From positions 1-64,000 of the forward strand of contig JBKQUM010000036.1 in NCBI GenBank assembly GCA_052140165.1: a stretch of 64,000 nt of DNA. The letters run 5' to 3'. The notes below the pieces were generated by a model. It saw only the letters and a list, made by a program, of their open reading frames with translations. It was not told where the DNA came from and did no database searches. The position numbers and the translations under genes were made by a program. This stretch comes from Bog-473 sp052140165 (GTDB lineage: Bacteria > Actinomycetota > Acidimicrobiia > Acidimicrobiales > RAAP-2). Positions within the stretch are counted from its first letter, which is position 1, and each line of letters starts with the position of its first letter. Positions 25,901-34,751 of the stretch are shown here, in pieces.

Positions 25901-26288
25901 CGCCCGGTTCGAGGGCAAGTCCCGGCGCCGTCCACCCCGGCCGGGGCTCGCCCGACCCCGGTGACGGTGACGAGCCCGGGCCGTCGGGGGTCGCGGGCTC
26001 GTCCTCCAGCAGCGGAGAAGCGGTGGGACCGGCCGCGCCGCCGGGCAGCCGGAGAAGCAGCTCGACCTCGTCGGCCTTGACGATCAGGTCGTCCGCCTCG
26101 ACGCCTCCCACCTCGGCGGCAGCGAGGCGGATGCCGTCGTGGCCGAGGGCGAACGGGTGCGGGACCGGGCGTCGGTGCCGGGGTGGCCGGCCGCGACGCG
26201 GCGCGGCCGTGCGGGGCCCGCTGCCGTCCTCGGCCCACACGACGAGGCGCTCGGCATCGATCAGCCAGGCCGAGTGGAGAACGCGCAC
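22962..26288 (-). CDS. SNF2-family DEAD/DEAH helicase-like ATPase
   Basis: This encodes 1108 residues. The N-terminal 600 residues form the SNF2-associated region seen in bacterial members, with acidic, proline-rich linkers around 90-130 and 340-390. The motor follows: Walker A [11 protein letters not shown] near 655, the DEAQ box ([10 protein letters not shown]) near 757, TGTPVEN, and the second RecA lobe with [10 protein letters not shown]-type and [22 protein letters not shown] blocks at the end. These residues translocate duplex DNA using ATP. The start is GTG 26288 with a poor binding site. It is transcribed with the SWIM gene. Function in repair is inferred; defence roles of similar pairs are possible. 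Confidence 0.93.
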   Translation of the reverse strand: [1108 protein letters not shown]

Positions 26289-26582
26289 CCTCGCATCATG
26301 CCCGACGCTGTGACACCGACTGATGACCCTGGTCGGACGCCAGGAAGAGCTGTCCGATCAGCACCCGTGCAACGGGACCATCCCCCACGGAGTGGGTCCG
26401 GTCGGGTCCTCGGGGCGAGCAGGAGTGCCACGGCGACATCGAACCCGGCGCCGGTGAAGAGGTTGCTCGCCCGACCGCTGGGCTCGACGATGAGCGGGTC
26501 GATGTCCCGATCTCGACTGTCCGCGACCGTTCGGATAGCGGGCGGTACGGTGGCGCCAGAGCGAGGGAGGGAGGTCGACGCC

Positions 26583-27926
26583 GTGGGCGGACAGCGCAAG
26601 AAGAAGGGCGGCCGGGTCACACCCAAGGGGTCTGCTCGCACCGGTCGGTTCACGCCCGCCGAGCAGGCCGGGCTGGAGGAGATCTTCGAGAGCGTTCTCC
26701 GGTCCGCCCCGAAAGCTCTGACTGACGACCTGCCCCCGGTGGCCGTCGAGATGTGGGCGTCGCAGATGTGGTCCATCTGGGCGACGTCGGAGCTGATCGG
26801 TGCCGACGCGATCGAGGTGTTTGCCGGCGGGATCATCAAGTACGCGGCCAGGCGGGCGACGCCGGGCGCACTCATGGTGCTGCGGGCCCTGGGGGCAGTG
26901 GCTCCAGAGCCCTATGGGTCGCGGGCCCGGCGCGAGGCCGGTCGCCTGGCTGCCGCCGGCGCCACCGAGCGGCGTTGGGCTGCGGTGGTGGGAACAGGGC
27001 GGCCGACGGGTGCCTACCTGTCCTACGACCCCATCGACGACGACGGCGTCGCGGTCATTGTCGGGCTCGACGGCCCGGGTGAGCCGAGCACGGTGGGGGT
27101 CTACGTCGACCACAATCTGGGCGGGATGGCCAAGGACGCGTTCGCCGTACCGGCCGGAGTTGACGAGGTGGTCGCCAACTTGCAGGAAGATCACAACGAC
27201 TCGGAGGCGCTCGAGTGGTGCGAGATCTCGTTGGACGAGGCGGCCGCACGTTGGCGGGAAGCGTTCGAAATGACCGACGTGACCTTCGAGCCACCGACGG
27301 GTGAAGACCTCGATCACCTTCGTGCCCTCGTGATGGCCCGCCTCGCCACGCTGCCGGACCGTGGGAAGGTTCCCGAGCCGGCAGGACTGGGGGAGGGCGA
27401 GAGGAAGCAGCTCCTGGCCGAGTTCTCCCAATCGGACGAGGCAGCCGTGCTCTGGGACCCCGACCGCGACGAGAACGAGACCGTCGAGGATCTGGCGTAC
27501 CAGATACTGAGCTTCTCGTTGGACTACGTACGCGGCACGCCGCTCCGGTTCAGCCCCGTGATGGTGGAGATCTTCTGCCTGGACTGGGCTCCCCGCAAGA
27601 TCGCCGTCGACGGCGACGGGTTCACTCTGCTGCCCGACGTGCTGGCGGCCTGGATCCGATTCGTGGGCCGGCGGCGGGGCATCCCCGGGGAGTCGATCAA
27701 GGTCGCGGTCGAAGCGGCCTACGGGTACGCGCCAGAGATGATCGAGCTGTCCCAGGACCCCGAGGAGTGGGGACCGGCCAAGACCATGGCGCTCGCCCTC
27801 CAAGAGCGCGGGATCGATGTCACCGACCAAGCGGCACTGGACGACTTCGTCGACGAGGTCAACCGCAACGGCGGGATGGACGTGCTCGCCAACTCGCTGG
27901 CGGGATCCGTGGCCCCTCGGCGCTGA
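26583..27926 (+). CDS. Hypothetical protein (447 residues)
   Basis: I recognise no named domain. The GTG at 26583 was chosen because GGGAGGGAGG ends 8 bases before it; the frame is open upstream to 26139 without coding character. The first 30 residues are basic (GGQRKKKGGRVTPKG). Residues 35-130 are helical, 140-270 alternate strand and helix around DDDGVAVIVGLDGPGEPSTVGVYVD, and 310-440 form a second helical domain (FSLDYVRGTPLRFSPVMVE, CLDWAPRK). No signal peptide or membrane segment is present. It is divergent from the SNF2 gene across a 294-base gap and is probably an independent gene. I recall similar proteins in mycobacteria but no function for them. Confidence 0.7.
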   Translation: MGGQRKKKGGRVTPKGSARTGRFTPAEQAGLEEIFESVLRSAPKALTDDLPPVAVEMWASQMWSIWATSELIGADAIEVFAGGIIKYAARRATPGALMVLRALGAVAPEPYGSRARREAGRLAAAGATERRWAAVVGTGRPTGAYLSYDPIDDDGVAVIVGLDGPGEPSTVGVYVDHNLGGMAKDAFAVPAGVDEVVANLQEDHNDSEALEWCEISLDEAAARWREAFEMTDVTFEPPTGEDLDHLRALVMARLATLPDRGKVPEPAGLGEGERKQLLAEFSQSDEAAVLWDPDRDENETVEDLAYQILSFSLDYVRGTPLRFSPVMVEIFCLDWAPRKIAVDGDGFTLLPDVLAAWIRFVGRRRGIPGESIKVAVEAAYGYAPEMIELSQDPEEWGPAKTMALALQERGIDVTDQAALDDFVDEVNRNGGMDVLANSLAGSVAPRR

Positions 27927-27962
27927 CGGTCCGCTCCCATTCCGACGAGTGGTCGCGAGCTG

Positions 27963-29039
27963 CTACCGGATGGTGCCCGCCCCGGGGATGAGCGGCAGAT
28001 CGAGCGCGGTGGCCCACCCCGGAGGGAGATCGTTCACCGCCGGCACCGCGTTGAGGGCGCGCAGCCCCGTGGCCAGACAGCCGGCCGCAGCCGCGTCACG
28101 CCCCGAGCCGTCGGTGAAACGGAAGGCCGTCTCCTGGGTGATCGAGGGCGTCCCCTCGATCTCGACCCGGTAGACGTCGTCCTGGGTGCCCCGGGGCCAG
28201 TCCGGCGCGGCGTCGGTGCCGACCCGGTTGATGTGCTCGAGGCAGATGCGGGGCTCGCGTTTGTAGATGCCGTCGATCGTGAAGTGGATGGCGGCCACCT
28301 CCCCGGGGTTGATGACCCCCTTGGCGGTGGTGATGGGGACATCGGTGACCCACTTCTCCCACGTGGTGGTGATCTCATCGAGCTCGATGCCCACGGCGTG
28401 AGCCATCATCGGCACCGTTGCGCCCCACGACATGACGAGGATGTCGGTGTGCTCGAGCAGCGGCGTGAACTCGGGTGGGCGCCCGATGCCCATCTCGTCC
28501 TCGTAGGCACCGGTGTAGTTGAGGTAGTCGAGGATCTCGAGCGCCTTCACCTTCTTCACCTCGGCGCACAGGCCCATCAGCGTCATGGGGAAGAGGTCGT
28601 TGGCGAAGCCCGGGTCGATGCCGGTGGTGAAGCAGGTGGCGCCGCCCTCCGCGCAGGCCTCGGTGATGGGGTCGATCCACGAGGGCGGGTTCTGCGTCAT
28701 GTGCGGCCAGACCCACGGCGTCATGGCGGTCGAGCACACGTCGATGCCGGCCCGGAGGAACGCACCCATGTCCCGGATGTTGGCGTCGGCCAGGCCCGCC
28801 GTGGGGCCGTAGTGCACCAGGGCGTCAGGCCGGAGGGCCACCAGCGTCCCCAGGTCGTCGGTGGCGGCGAGCCCCGTGTTCCCGATGCCACAGATCTCCC
28901 CCACGTCCCGGCCGACCTTGTCCTTGTCGTTGACGCCGACGCCGACCAGCTCGAAATTGGGGTGGCGGAGCACCTCGGGGATGACCATCTTCCCCACGAA
29001 TCCCGTGCCCCAGACGACGACCCTCTTCTTCTCTGTCAT
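27963..29039 (-). CDS. Dihydrodipicolinate-reductase-like NAD(P)-dependent oxidoreductase
   Basis: This encodes 358 residues with an N-terminal Rossmann fold (KRVVVWGTGFVGKMVIPEVL, GxGxxG-like) and the DapB-like arrangement shared with 2,4-diaminopentanoate dehydrogenase and related amine dehydrogenases. GIDPGFANDLFPM near 185 is a strong family block. It would oxidise or reduce an amino/imino substrate; which one cannot be read. The start was set at ATG 29039 (MTEKKRVV), the natural beginning of the fold; ATG 29075 would add twelve residues with no better binding site. It is convergent with the 447-residue gene. Confidence 0.8.
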   Translation of the reverse strand: MTEKKRVVVWGTGFVGKMVIPEVLRHPNFELVGVGVNDKDKVGRDVGEICGIGNTGLAATDDLGTLVALRPDALVHYGPTAGLADANIRDMGAFLRAGIDVCSTAMTPWVWPHMTQNPPSWIDPITEACAEGGATCFTTGIDPGFANDLFPMTLMGLCAEVKKVKALEILDYLNYTGAYEDEMGIGRPPEFTPLLEHTDILVMSWGATVPMMAHAVGIELDEITTTWEKWVTDVPITTAKGVINPGEVAAIHFTIDGIYKREPRICLEHINRVGTDAAPDWPRGTQDDVYRVEIEGTPSITQETAFRFTDGSGRDAAAAGCLATGLRALNAVPAVNDLPPGWATALDLPLIPGAGTIR

Positions 29040-29170
29040 GGGGGCATCATCGCACCGGGTGCTCACGGTTCGCATGTGCGCCGCGAAGCCGATTCATGTG
29101 CATCAGGAAGGCGGCTCGGTCGGGACTTCGGACGTAGGGTTCCGGTTCCAATCTTGATAAGGAGCGGTGG

Positions 29171-29536
29171 ATGAAGGAATCAATACCGGGGCCAGGATGG
29201 GAAAAGGGGACCGACGGTCGCTGGCATCCCGATTGGCTCACCTATGCCGATTTTCGAGGTGCTGCAGCGCTCTCTGCTTTCTTCAAAGTGTTCGCAGTGG
29301 TCGTGGTGGCCGCAGGGGTCGTTGCAGCGGTTCTGGTCGGTCGCTCCTTGCATGCCGACGGTGCGGGTGGGGATACCGCAGCTGTTGTCGTGGGAATCAT
29401 TGGTGGGAGCGTGGTCGCGGCAGCTGCAATTGCCTTCTTCGGTTTTGTGCTTGAACTGCTGATTGCGATTCATTTTGGAGTCAGGTTCTCTGATTCAGCT
29501 CGGGAGGCAGCCCGACGGGATCAGGTCTCGAGCTGA
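29171..29536 (+). CDS. Small two-helix membrane protein
   Basis: This encodes 121 residues. An AAGGAG site 6 bases before ATG 29171 supports the start. The N-terminal 30 residues are soluble and begin with PGPGWEKGTDGRWHPDW, a motif seen in short actinobacterial membrane proteins with aromatic-rich fronts. Two transmembrane helices follow (about 38-58 and 72-105), with a charged tail. Base composition is noticeably less GC-rich than the neighbours, which may mean recent transfer or weak selection. No function can be assigned. Confidence 0.7.
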   Translation: MKESIPGPGWEKGTDGRWHPDWLTYADFRGAAALSAFFKVFAVVVVAAGVVAAVLVGRSLHADGAGGDTAAVVVGIIGGSVVAAAAIAFFGFVLELLIAIHFGVRFSDSAREAARRDQVSS

Positions 29537-29723
29537 TGGGGCCTGGAACTACGAGCCTGGTGAGTCGCAGGTGAATGTTCCCCAGAGGACCGTCCAGCCA
29601 AGCCCGTGGCGAGGCGCCATCTTCTCGGCGTGCGGTGCACGGCCTGCCGCTCCCGCCCTGCCGCTAGGTTGACCGCCATCAGCCGAACTGAGACCGTCCA
29701 ACCAGTTCAGGAGGTGGATCCCA

Positions 29724-30752
29724 ATGCCGCACTACGACCCGGCAACCGGTCGCTACGAGTCCATGCCCTACCGCCGCTGCGGCCGGAGCGGGGTGCTGCT
29801 GCCGTCGCTCTCGCTCGGGCTCTGGCACAACTTCGGTGACGACCGGCCCCTCGAGGTCCAGCGCGCCATCCTGCGGCGCGCCTTCGACCTCGGCATCACG
29901 CACTTCGACCTGGCCAACAACTACGGGCCGCCCTACGGGAGCGCCGAGACGAACTTCGGTTCCGTCCTCCGCACCGACTTCGCCGGCCTGCGCGACGAGC
30001 TGATCATCTCGACCAAGGCGGGCTGGGACATGTGGCCCGGCCCCTACGGCGACCACGGCTCGCGCAAGTACCTGCTGGCCAGCCTGGACCAGAGCCTCGG
30101 CCGGCTGGGCCTCGACTACGTCGACATCTTCTACCACCACCGCTTCGACCCCGACACCCCCCTCGAGGAGACCATGGGCGCGCTCGATTCGGCAGTGCGC
30201 CAGGGCAAGGCGCTCTACGCCGGCATCTCCTCGTACTCCGACGTGCGCACCCGCGAGGCGATCGGGATCCTGCGTTCGTTGGGGACCCCGCTGCTCATCC
30301 ACCAGCCGTCGTACTCCATGTTCAACCGCTGGATCGAGGACCGCCTCCTCGACGTCCTGGGCGAAGAGGGCGTCGGGTGCATCGGCTTCTCGCCGCTGGC
30401 CCAGGGACTGCTCACCGAGCGCTACCTGCACGACATCCCGGCCGGGTCGCGGCTCACGGAGGGGTCGTCGCTGTTGCCCGACATGGTGAGCGAGGAGAAC
30501 CTCTCCCGCGTGCGGGCGCTGGCGGAGATCGCGGCCCGGCGGGGCCAGAAGGTCTCCCAGCTCGCCCTCGCCTGGGCCCTGCGTGACCCGCGCGTCACCT
30601 CGCTCGTCATCGGGGCGAGCAGCGTGGCCCAGCTGGAGGAGAACGTCGCTGCCCTCGACACCATGGACTTCACCGAGGCGGAGCTGAAGGAGATCGACGC
30701 CTACGCCGTCGAGGGCAACATCGACCTGTGGCGCGGGCCGGCCACCAGCTGA
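29724..30752 (+). CDS. Aldo/keto reductase (YghZ/Gpr-like)
   Basis: This encodes 342 residues of the aldo-keto reductase TIM barrel, closest in feel to the YghZ/Gpr group that reduces methylglyoxal or L-glyceraldehyde 3-phosphate with NADPH. The tetrad is visible: Asp and Tyr in HFDLANNYG, Lys in STKAGWDM, His in IFYHHRFD. The C-terminal cofactor loop reads TSLVIGASSVAQLEEN. The start is ATG 29724 behind GGAGG (about 29710). It is convergent with the SDR gene at 30777. Confidence 0.93.
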   Translation: MPHYDPATGRYESMPYRRCGRSGVLLPSLSLGLWHNFGDDRPLEVQRAILRRAFDLGITHFDLANNYGPPYGSAETNFGSVLRTDFAGLRDELIISTKAGWDMWPGPYGDHGSRKYLLASLDQSLGRLGLDYVDIFYHHRFDPDTPLEETMGALDSAVRQGKALYAGISSYSDVRTREAIGILRSLGTPLLIHQPSYSMFNRWIEDRLLDVLGEEGVGCIGFSPLAQGLLTERYLHDIPAGSRLTEGSSLLPDMVSEENLSRVRALAEIAARRGQKVSQLALAWALRDPRVTSLVIGASSVAQLEENVAALDTMDFTEAELKEIDAYAVEGNIDLWRGPATS

Positions 30753-30776
30753 GCGGGAGCGCTGCGCCGGCGGGCC

Positions 30777-31547
30777 TCAGAGCGTGCGGAAGAACCCGCC
30801 GTCGACCAGCACCTGGGCCCCGTTGACGTAGCTGGCGGCGTCGCTGGCCAGGAAGACGCAGACGCCGACCATGTCCTCGGGCCGCCCGATGCGCCGCATC
30901 GGGTTGATCGACGCGACCCGCGCCTTCGTGTCGGGGTCCCAGGCCTTCGCGATGTCGGTGTCGAAGGCGCCGGGCAGCACGAGGTTGGCCCGGACCTTGG
31001 GCGCCCACGCGCCGGCGAGGCCGAGCGTCAGCGCGTTGAGGCCGGCCTTGGCCATGGCGTAGGGCAGGTCGTCGGCCCCGGGGCGCAGCGTCCCCGCCGT
31101 CGTGACGTTGATGATGCAGCCGCCGTCGCCCTCGGCCATGCGCGACCCGACGAGCGCGCTCAGGCGGAACGGCCCGCGCGCGTTGACGGCGTGGACCTTG
31201 TCGTAGAGCGCCTCGGTGACCGAGGGGAGGCCGTCGTAGAGCGGCGACATGCCGGCGTTGTTCACCAGCACGTCACAGCGCCCGAACTCCTCGTACACGG
31301 TCTCGACCAGCCGGTCGCAGTCCTCCCACTCGCCGACATGGCAGGCGACGGGCAGCGTGCGGCGCCCGGTGGCACCCGCGATCTCGGTCGCCGCCTTCTG
31401 GCAATTCTCCAGCTTGCGGCTGGCGACGACGACGTCCGCCCCCGCCGTGGCCATGCCCTCGGCCACCGCCCGGCCGATGCCCCGGCTCCCCCCGGTGACG
31501 ACGGCGATCTTGCCCGTCAGATCGAACAGGTCTGCGGGCGGCCTCAT
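30777..31547 (-). CDS. Short-chain dehydrogenase/reductase
   Basis: This encodes 256 residues of a classical SDR: TGGSRGIGRAVAEG for cofactor binding, NNAG at LVNNAGMS, and a C-terminal NGAQVLVDGG block. The expected active-site YxxxK is present as YAMAK, and the preceding catalytic Ser position is replaced: the usual SS reads INVTTAGTLR, so Thr stands where Ser is normal. Its ATG overlaps the stop of the phosphotransferase gene (ATGA), indicating coupled translation and a shared pathway. Family role: NAD(P)-linked oxidation of a hydroxy-acyl or alcohol substrate. Confidence 0.92.
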   Translation of the reverse strand: MRPPADLFDLTGKIAVVTGGSRGIGRAVAEGMATAGADVVVASRKLENCQKAATEIAGATGRRTLPVACHVGEWEDCDRLVETVYEEFGRCDVLVNNAGMSPLYDGLPSVTEALYDKVHAVNARGPFRLSALVGSRMAEGDGGCIINVTTAGTLRPGADDLPYAMAKAGLNALTLGLAGAWAPKVRANLVLPGAFDTDIAKAWDPDTKARVASINPMRRIGRPEDMVGVCVFLASDAASYVNGAQVLVDGGFFRTL

Positions 31548-32596
31548 CCCTTGTAGTCGCTCGACTCGGCCAGCTCGCCGGCGGCGGCCATGAGGTCGAG
31601 CACCACCGGGCCGAAGCCCTGCAGCTTGTAGTCGTCCCCGGCGCGCTGGTAGCCCTGCTCGAGCACGATGGCCAGCTTCCACTTGGCCAGCACGCAGTAG
31701 TAGTCGATGTCGTCGACCTGGCGGCCCGACTGCTTCGAGTAGTGCTCGAGCACCTGGGCCCGGGAGGGCATGCCGGTCATGTCGACGTAGCCGCCGACGC
31801 TCCCCTCGCCGCCGCTGGTGTCCTCGGGCCAGGAGTGCACGACCCAGCCCAGGTCGAGCTTGGGGTCGCCCACGGTCCCCATCTCCCAGTCCACGATGGC
31901 GGCCAGCCGCGCCGGCGCCCCGTCCTTGAACATGACGTTGGCGAATTGGTAGTCGCCGTGCATGATGCCCGGGACGTAGTCGAGCGGCTTGTGGGCGCGC
32001 AGCCAGGCCGACGCCTCGTCGAACCCGGGCAGCTCGCGTCCCTTGATGCGCTCGAAGAAGGCGGTCCAGCGGTCCACCTGGCGCTCGTGGAAGCCGTCGG
32101 GGTGGCCGAGGTCCTCGAGCCCCCTCGCCTTCCAGTCGACCTTGGACAGCAGGGCGATGCCCTCCACCAGCTGGTACGCCAGCCCCTGGCGCGCCTCGAG
32201 GTCGGTGTCGAAGGGAGCCGGCCAGACGCCGCGCTCCATGCCCATCGGCGACCAGCCGTCGACGAAGCCCATCAGGTAGAAGGTCCGGCCCAGCACCGCC
32301 GGATCCGTGCAGACCGCGATGGCCTCGGTGTGCGGCACGTCCGTCCCGTTCAGCGCCTCGATGATCCGCCACTCCCGCACGATGCCCGCGTCGCGCTCGG
32401 CCGGTGCGGTGGGCGGCGGGATCCGCATGGCGCAGTGCAGGTCGCCCCGGCGCAGCTCGTAGATCTCGTTCTGGCTGCCCCCCGAGATGTACCCGTGCTC
32501 GAGCGGCGCCCCGGTGCCGAGCCCCTCGGCGTCCATCCAGGCCACCAGCCGGTCCACGTCGGCGATGGTCGGGGTCGTGTCTTCCGTCGTCGTCAC
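31544..32596 (-). CDS. Phosphotransferase (APH/ACAD10-like kinase)
   Basis: This encodes 350 residues of the aminoglycoside-phosphotransferase fold. The catalytic loop is HGDYQFANVMF and the metal-binding motif is IVDWEMGTVGDPKLDLGW. This branch includes the ACAD10/11-type kinases that phosphorylate 4-hydroxy-acyl-CoA or similar small molecules in lipid catabolism, which would suit the downstream SDR; drug resistance is unlikely. The GTG at 32596 is behind GGAGA at 5 bases. The frame is open further upstream, but that part is proline/arginine-rich and lacks a start with a binding site. Confidence 0.9.
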   Translation of the reverse strand: MTTTEDTTPTIADVDRLVAWMDAEGLGTGAPLEHGYISGGSQNEIYELRRGDLHCAMRIPPPTAPAERDAGIVREWRIIEALNGTDVPHTEAIAVCTDPAVLGRTFYLMGFVDGWSPMGMERGVWPAPFDTDLEARQGLAYQLVEGIALLSKVDWKARGLEDLGHPDGFHERQVDRWTAFFERIKGRELPGFDEASAWLRAHKPLDYVPGIMHGDYQFANVMFKDGAPARLAAIVDWEMGTVGDPKLDLGWVVHSWPEDTSGGEGSVGGYVDMTGMPSRAQVLEHYSKQSGRQVDDIDYYCVLAKWKLAIVLEQGYQRAGDDYKLQGFGPVVLDLMAAAGELAESSDYKG

Positions 32597-32885
32597 AGGC
32601 TCTCCGTTCCAGGTCGGGCCCGCTGTCAGCTCGCGCGCCCTCGTCTCCGCTGTCCGGGCATCATCGCACCCGGGCCGAGAATCGTGCCTGAACCGAGGGC
32701 CGGGAGGGAAATGCGGGCGGGGCCGGGGGGACCGCCCGGCGGGGAGGGCCCCGGGGGTGTCCGGATCCCCGGCAATCCCAGGTGCGGCACCGGCCCCTAC
32801 GACCGTGCGTGGCCGCCCGCGCCGGGCACCGCTACAACCGGTTCGCATCTCAGGCACAGGCACGAACGCGCCGATATCTCACACT

Positions 32886-34661
32886 GTGAGCAACGGGTCG
32901 AACCCGAACGCGCGGGACCGCTGGCGCTGGTACTCGCCCCACCGCGCCATCGTCCTGCTGGGCACCGTGCTGACGCTGGTCGCCTTGGCCGGGGGGATCC
33001 TCGGCGTGGTCAACTCGTCACGGGCCGAGCAGCTGAACTCCCGCCTCACCGACCAGTACCTCGTGCTCGCCGGGCCGGTGCGGCAGATCCGGGCGTCGGA
33101 GAGCGAGTTCCAGCTCCTGGCCGAGGAGGCCTTCAGCAAGACCGTGCCGGCCACCAAGATCCTGACCGGAGCGGTGAGCACCTCCAACGCCCTCGACAAG
33201 GCCTACATCACCCTGCAGCACCTCCTCGCGCAACCGGGCAACGAAGGCCTCGCTCCGCAGCTGGCCGGCCGCATGGCGGCGTTCACCGCTTCGCAGTCGG
33301 GCCTGAGCGCCTTCCTGGCCGGCGAGCCGCAGACGTCCCAGACCGCGCACGCGGCCGCGGTGGAGAGCGCGGCCGAGGCGAAGCTCGATACCACCCTCGC
33401 CGCCCTACAGGCGACGATCGCGGATCGCCTGGACCAGACGGCCAACCAGGCGGCCGCGGCGGCCAACAGCGCCCGGGTCGACCTTCTGTGGGCCCTCGGC
33501 ATCGGGATCGGGATCGCGTGCATCGTGACGAGCGTCCTGGCCGTGCACGCGCTGCGGGTGGAGCGTGAGCAGTCCAGGCGTGAGGCCGTGCAGTCCGACC
33601 TCGCCCACAGGATCGCGTTCGAGGCGAGCCTGCAGATCGCCCTCGAGATGTCCAAGGCGGAGGCATCCGTCTTCGACCTAGTCGCCGAGGCGCTCAGCCA
33701 GGCCGCGCCGGGCATGCGCTCGGAGCTGCTGCTGGCCGATTCCAGCACCGCCAACTTCCGCCAGGTGCTGTTCAGCACCGCGCAGGCGGACGACGCCGGG
33801 TGCGGGGTCATGTCCCCCGACGACTGCCCGGCCGCATCGAGGGCACGGGCCATGGTGTTCCCCTCGAGCACGGCGCTCGATGCCTGTCCCAACCTGCGCG
33901 GCCGCGGCTGCTCCGCGCTGTGCGTCCCCATGAGCATCAGCGGCAACTCCATGGGCGTCTTCCACGTGACCGCCGAGGACGGTTCGCCGCCCTCGGACAC
34001 CATCCAGGCGAACGTCGAGGTCGTGGCGCGACGGGCGAGTGAGCGGTTGGCCATGCTGCGCGCCTTCGAGTTCTCCCAGACGCAGGCGAACAGCGACTCC
34101 CTGACGGGGCTCATGACGCGGAGGAGCCTGGAGAGCGCGGTCGGCAAGCTGCACGAGACCGGGACGCCGTACTCCGTCGCCTACGGCGACCTCGACCACT
34201 TCAAGGATGTGAACGACGAGTTCGGGCACGCGGCCGGCGACCGCGCGCTGCGCACGTTCGCGCAGGTCCTCCGGGACTCCCTCCGGCCGGCGGACATCCC
34301 GGGCCGCTACGGGGGAGAGGAGTTCGTCATCGTCCTCCCGGACTGCCCGATCGACGAGGCGCGCCAGGTGCTCGAACGCGTCCGGCAACGCATGGCCGAC
34401 CGGATCCTCCTCGCCGAGCTCCCGACGTTCACCGTCAGCTTCGGCCTCGCCTCCTCCGACCAGGCGGGCGACTTCGACCACGTCGTCTCGCTGGCCGACA
34501 CCGCTCTCCTCAGCGCCAAGGCCGCCGGTCGCGACCGGATCGTCGTCTCGACGGGGCCGGAGACGCCCGTACCGGTGGCGGTCGACCCCGAGCTGAAGCC
34601 GACCCTACCGCCACTCGGCGACCCCAGCGATGCGACCTTCTGGGAACCGCAGCACAACTGA
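32886..34661 (+). CDS. Membrane-bound diguanylate cyclase (GAF-GGDEF)
   Basis: This encodes 591 residues. A first transmembrane helix (residues 20-43) and a second (199-222, LWALGIGIGIACIVTSVLAV) bracket a helical extracytoplasmic sensor domain. A GAF-like domain follows (about 245-400), then a GGDEF domain with the active site GGEEF at 476-480. An allosteric I-site RPAD sits at 467-470, exactly five residues before it. The protein therefore should make c-di-GMP and be inhibited by product. The start is GTG 32886. No EAL domain is present and no partner gene is adjacent. Confidence 0.92.
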   Translation: MSNGSNPNARDRWRWYSPHRAIVLLGTVLTLVALAGGILGVVNSSRAEQLNSRLTDQYLVLAGPVRQIRASESEFQLLAEEAFSKTVPATKILTGAVSTSNALDKAYITLQHLLAQPGNEGLAPQLAGRMAAFTASQSGLSAFLAGEPQTSQTAHAAAVESAAEAKLDTTLAALQATIADRLDQTANQAAAAANSARVDLLWALGIGIGIACIVTSVLAVHALRVEREQSRREAVQSDLAHRIAFEASLQIALEMSKAEASVFDLVAEALSQAAPGMRSELLLADSSTANFRQVLFSTAQADDAGCGVMSPDDCPAASRARAMVFPSSTALDACPNLRGRGCSALCVPMSISGNSMGVFHVTAEDGSPPSDTIQANVEVVARRASERLAMLRAFEFSQTQANSDSLTGLMTRRSLESAVGKLHETGTPYSVAYGDLDHFKDVNDEFGHAAGDRALRTFAQVLRDSLRPADIPGRYGGEEFVIVLPDCPIDEARQVLERVRQRMADRILLAELPTFTVSFGLASSDQAGDFDHVVSLADTALLSAKAAGRDRIVVSTGPETPVPVAVDPELKPTLPPLGDPSDATFWEPQHN

Positions 34662-34751
34662 CCGGGCCGTGGTACGGGCGGAAATTCGAAGACGATGAGG
34701 AGCAGTTGACGTGCCCGTCTTGGCGCCTTGGAACAGTAGGATCGGAAGACT

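Noticed and set aside
22953..25964. 1003-codon plus-strand frame across the SNF2 gene
   Set aside because: Antisense shadow of a protein with complete helicase motifs.
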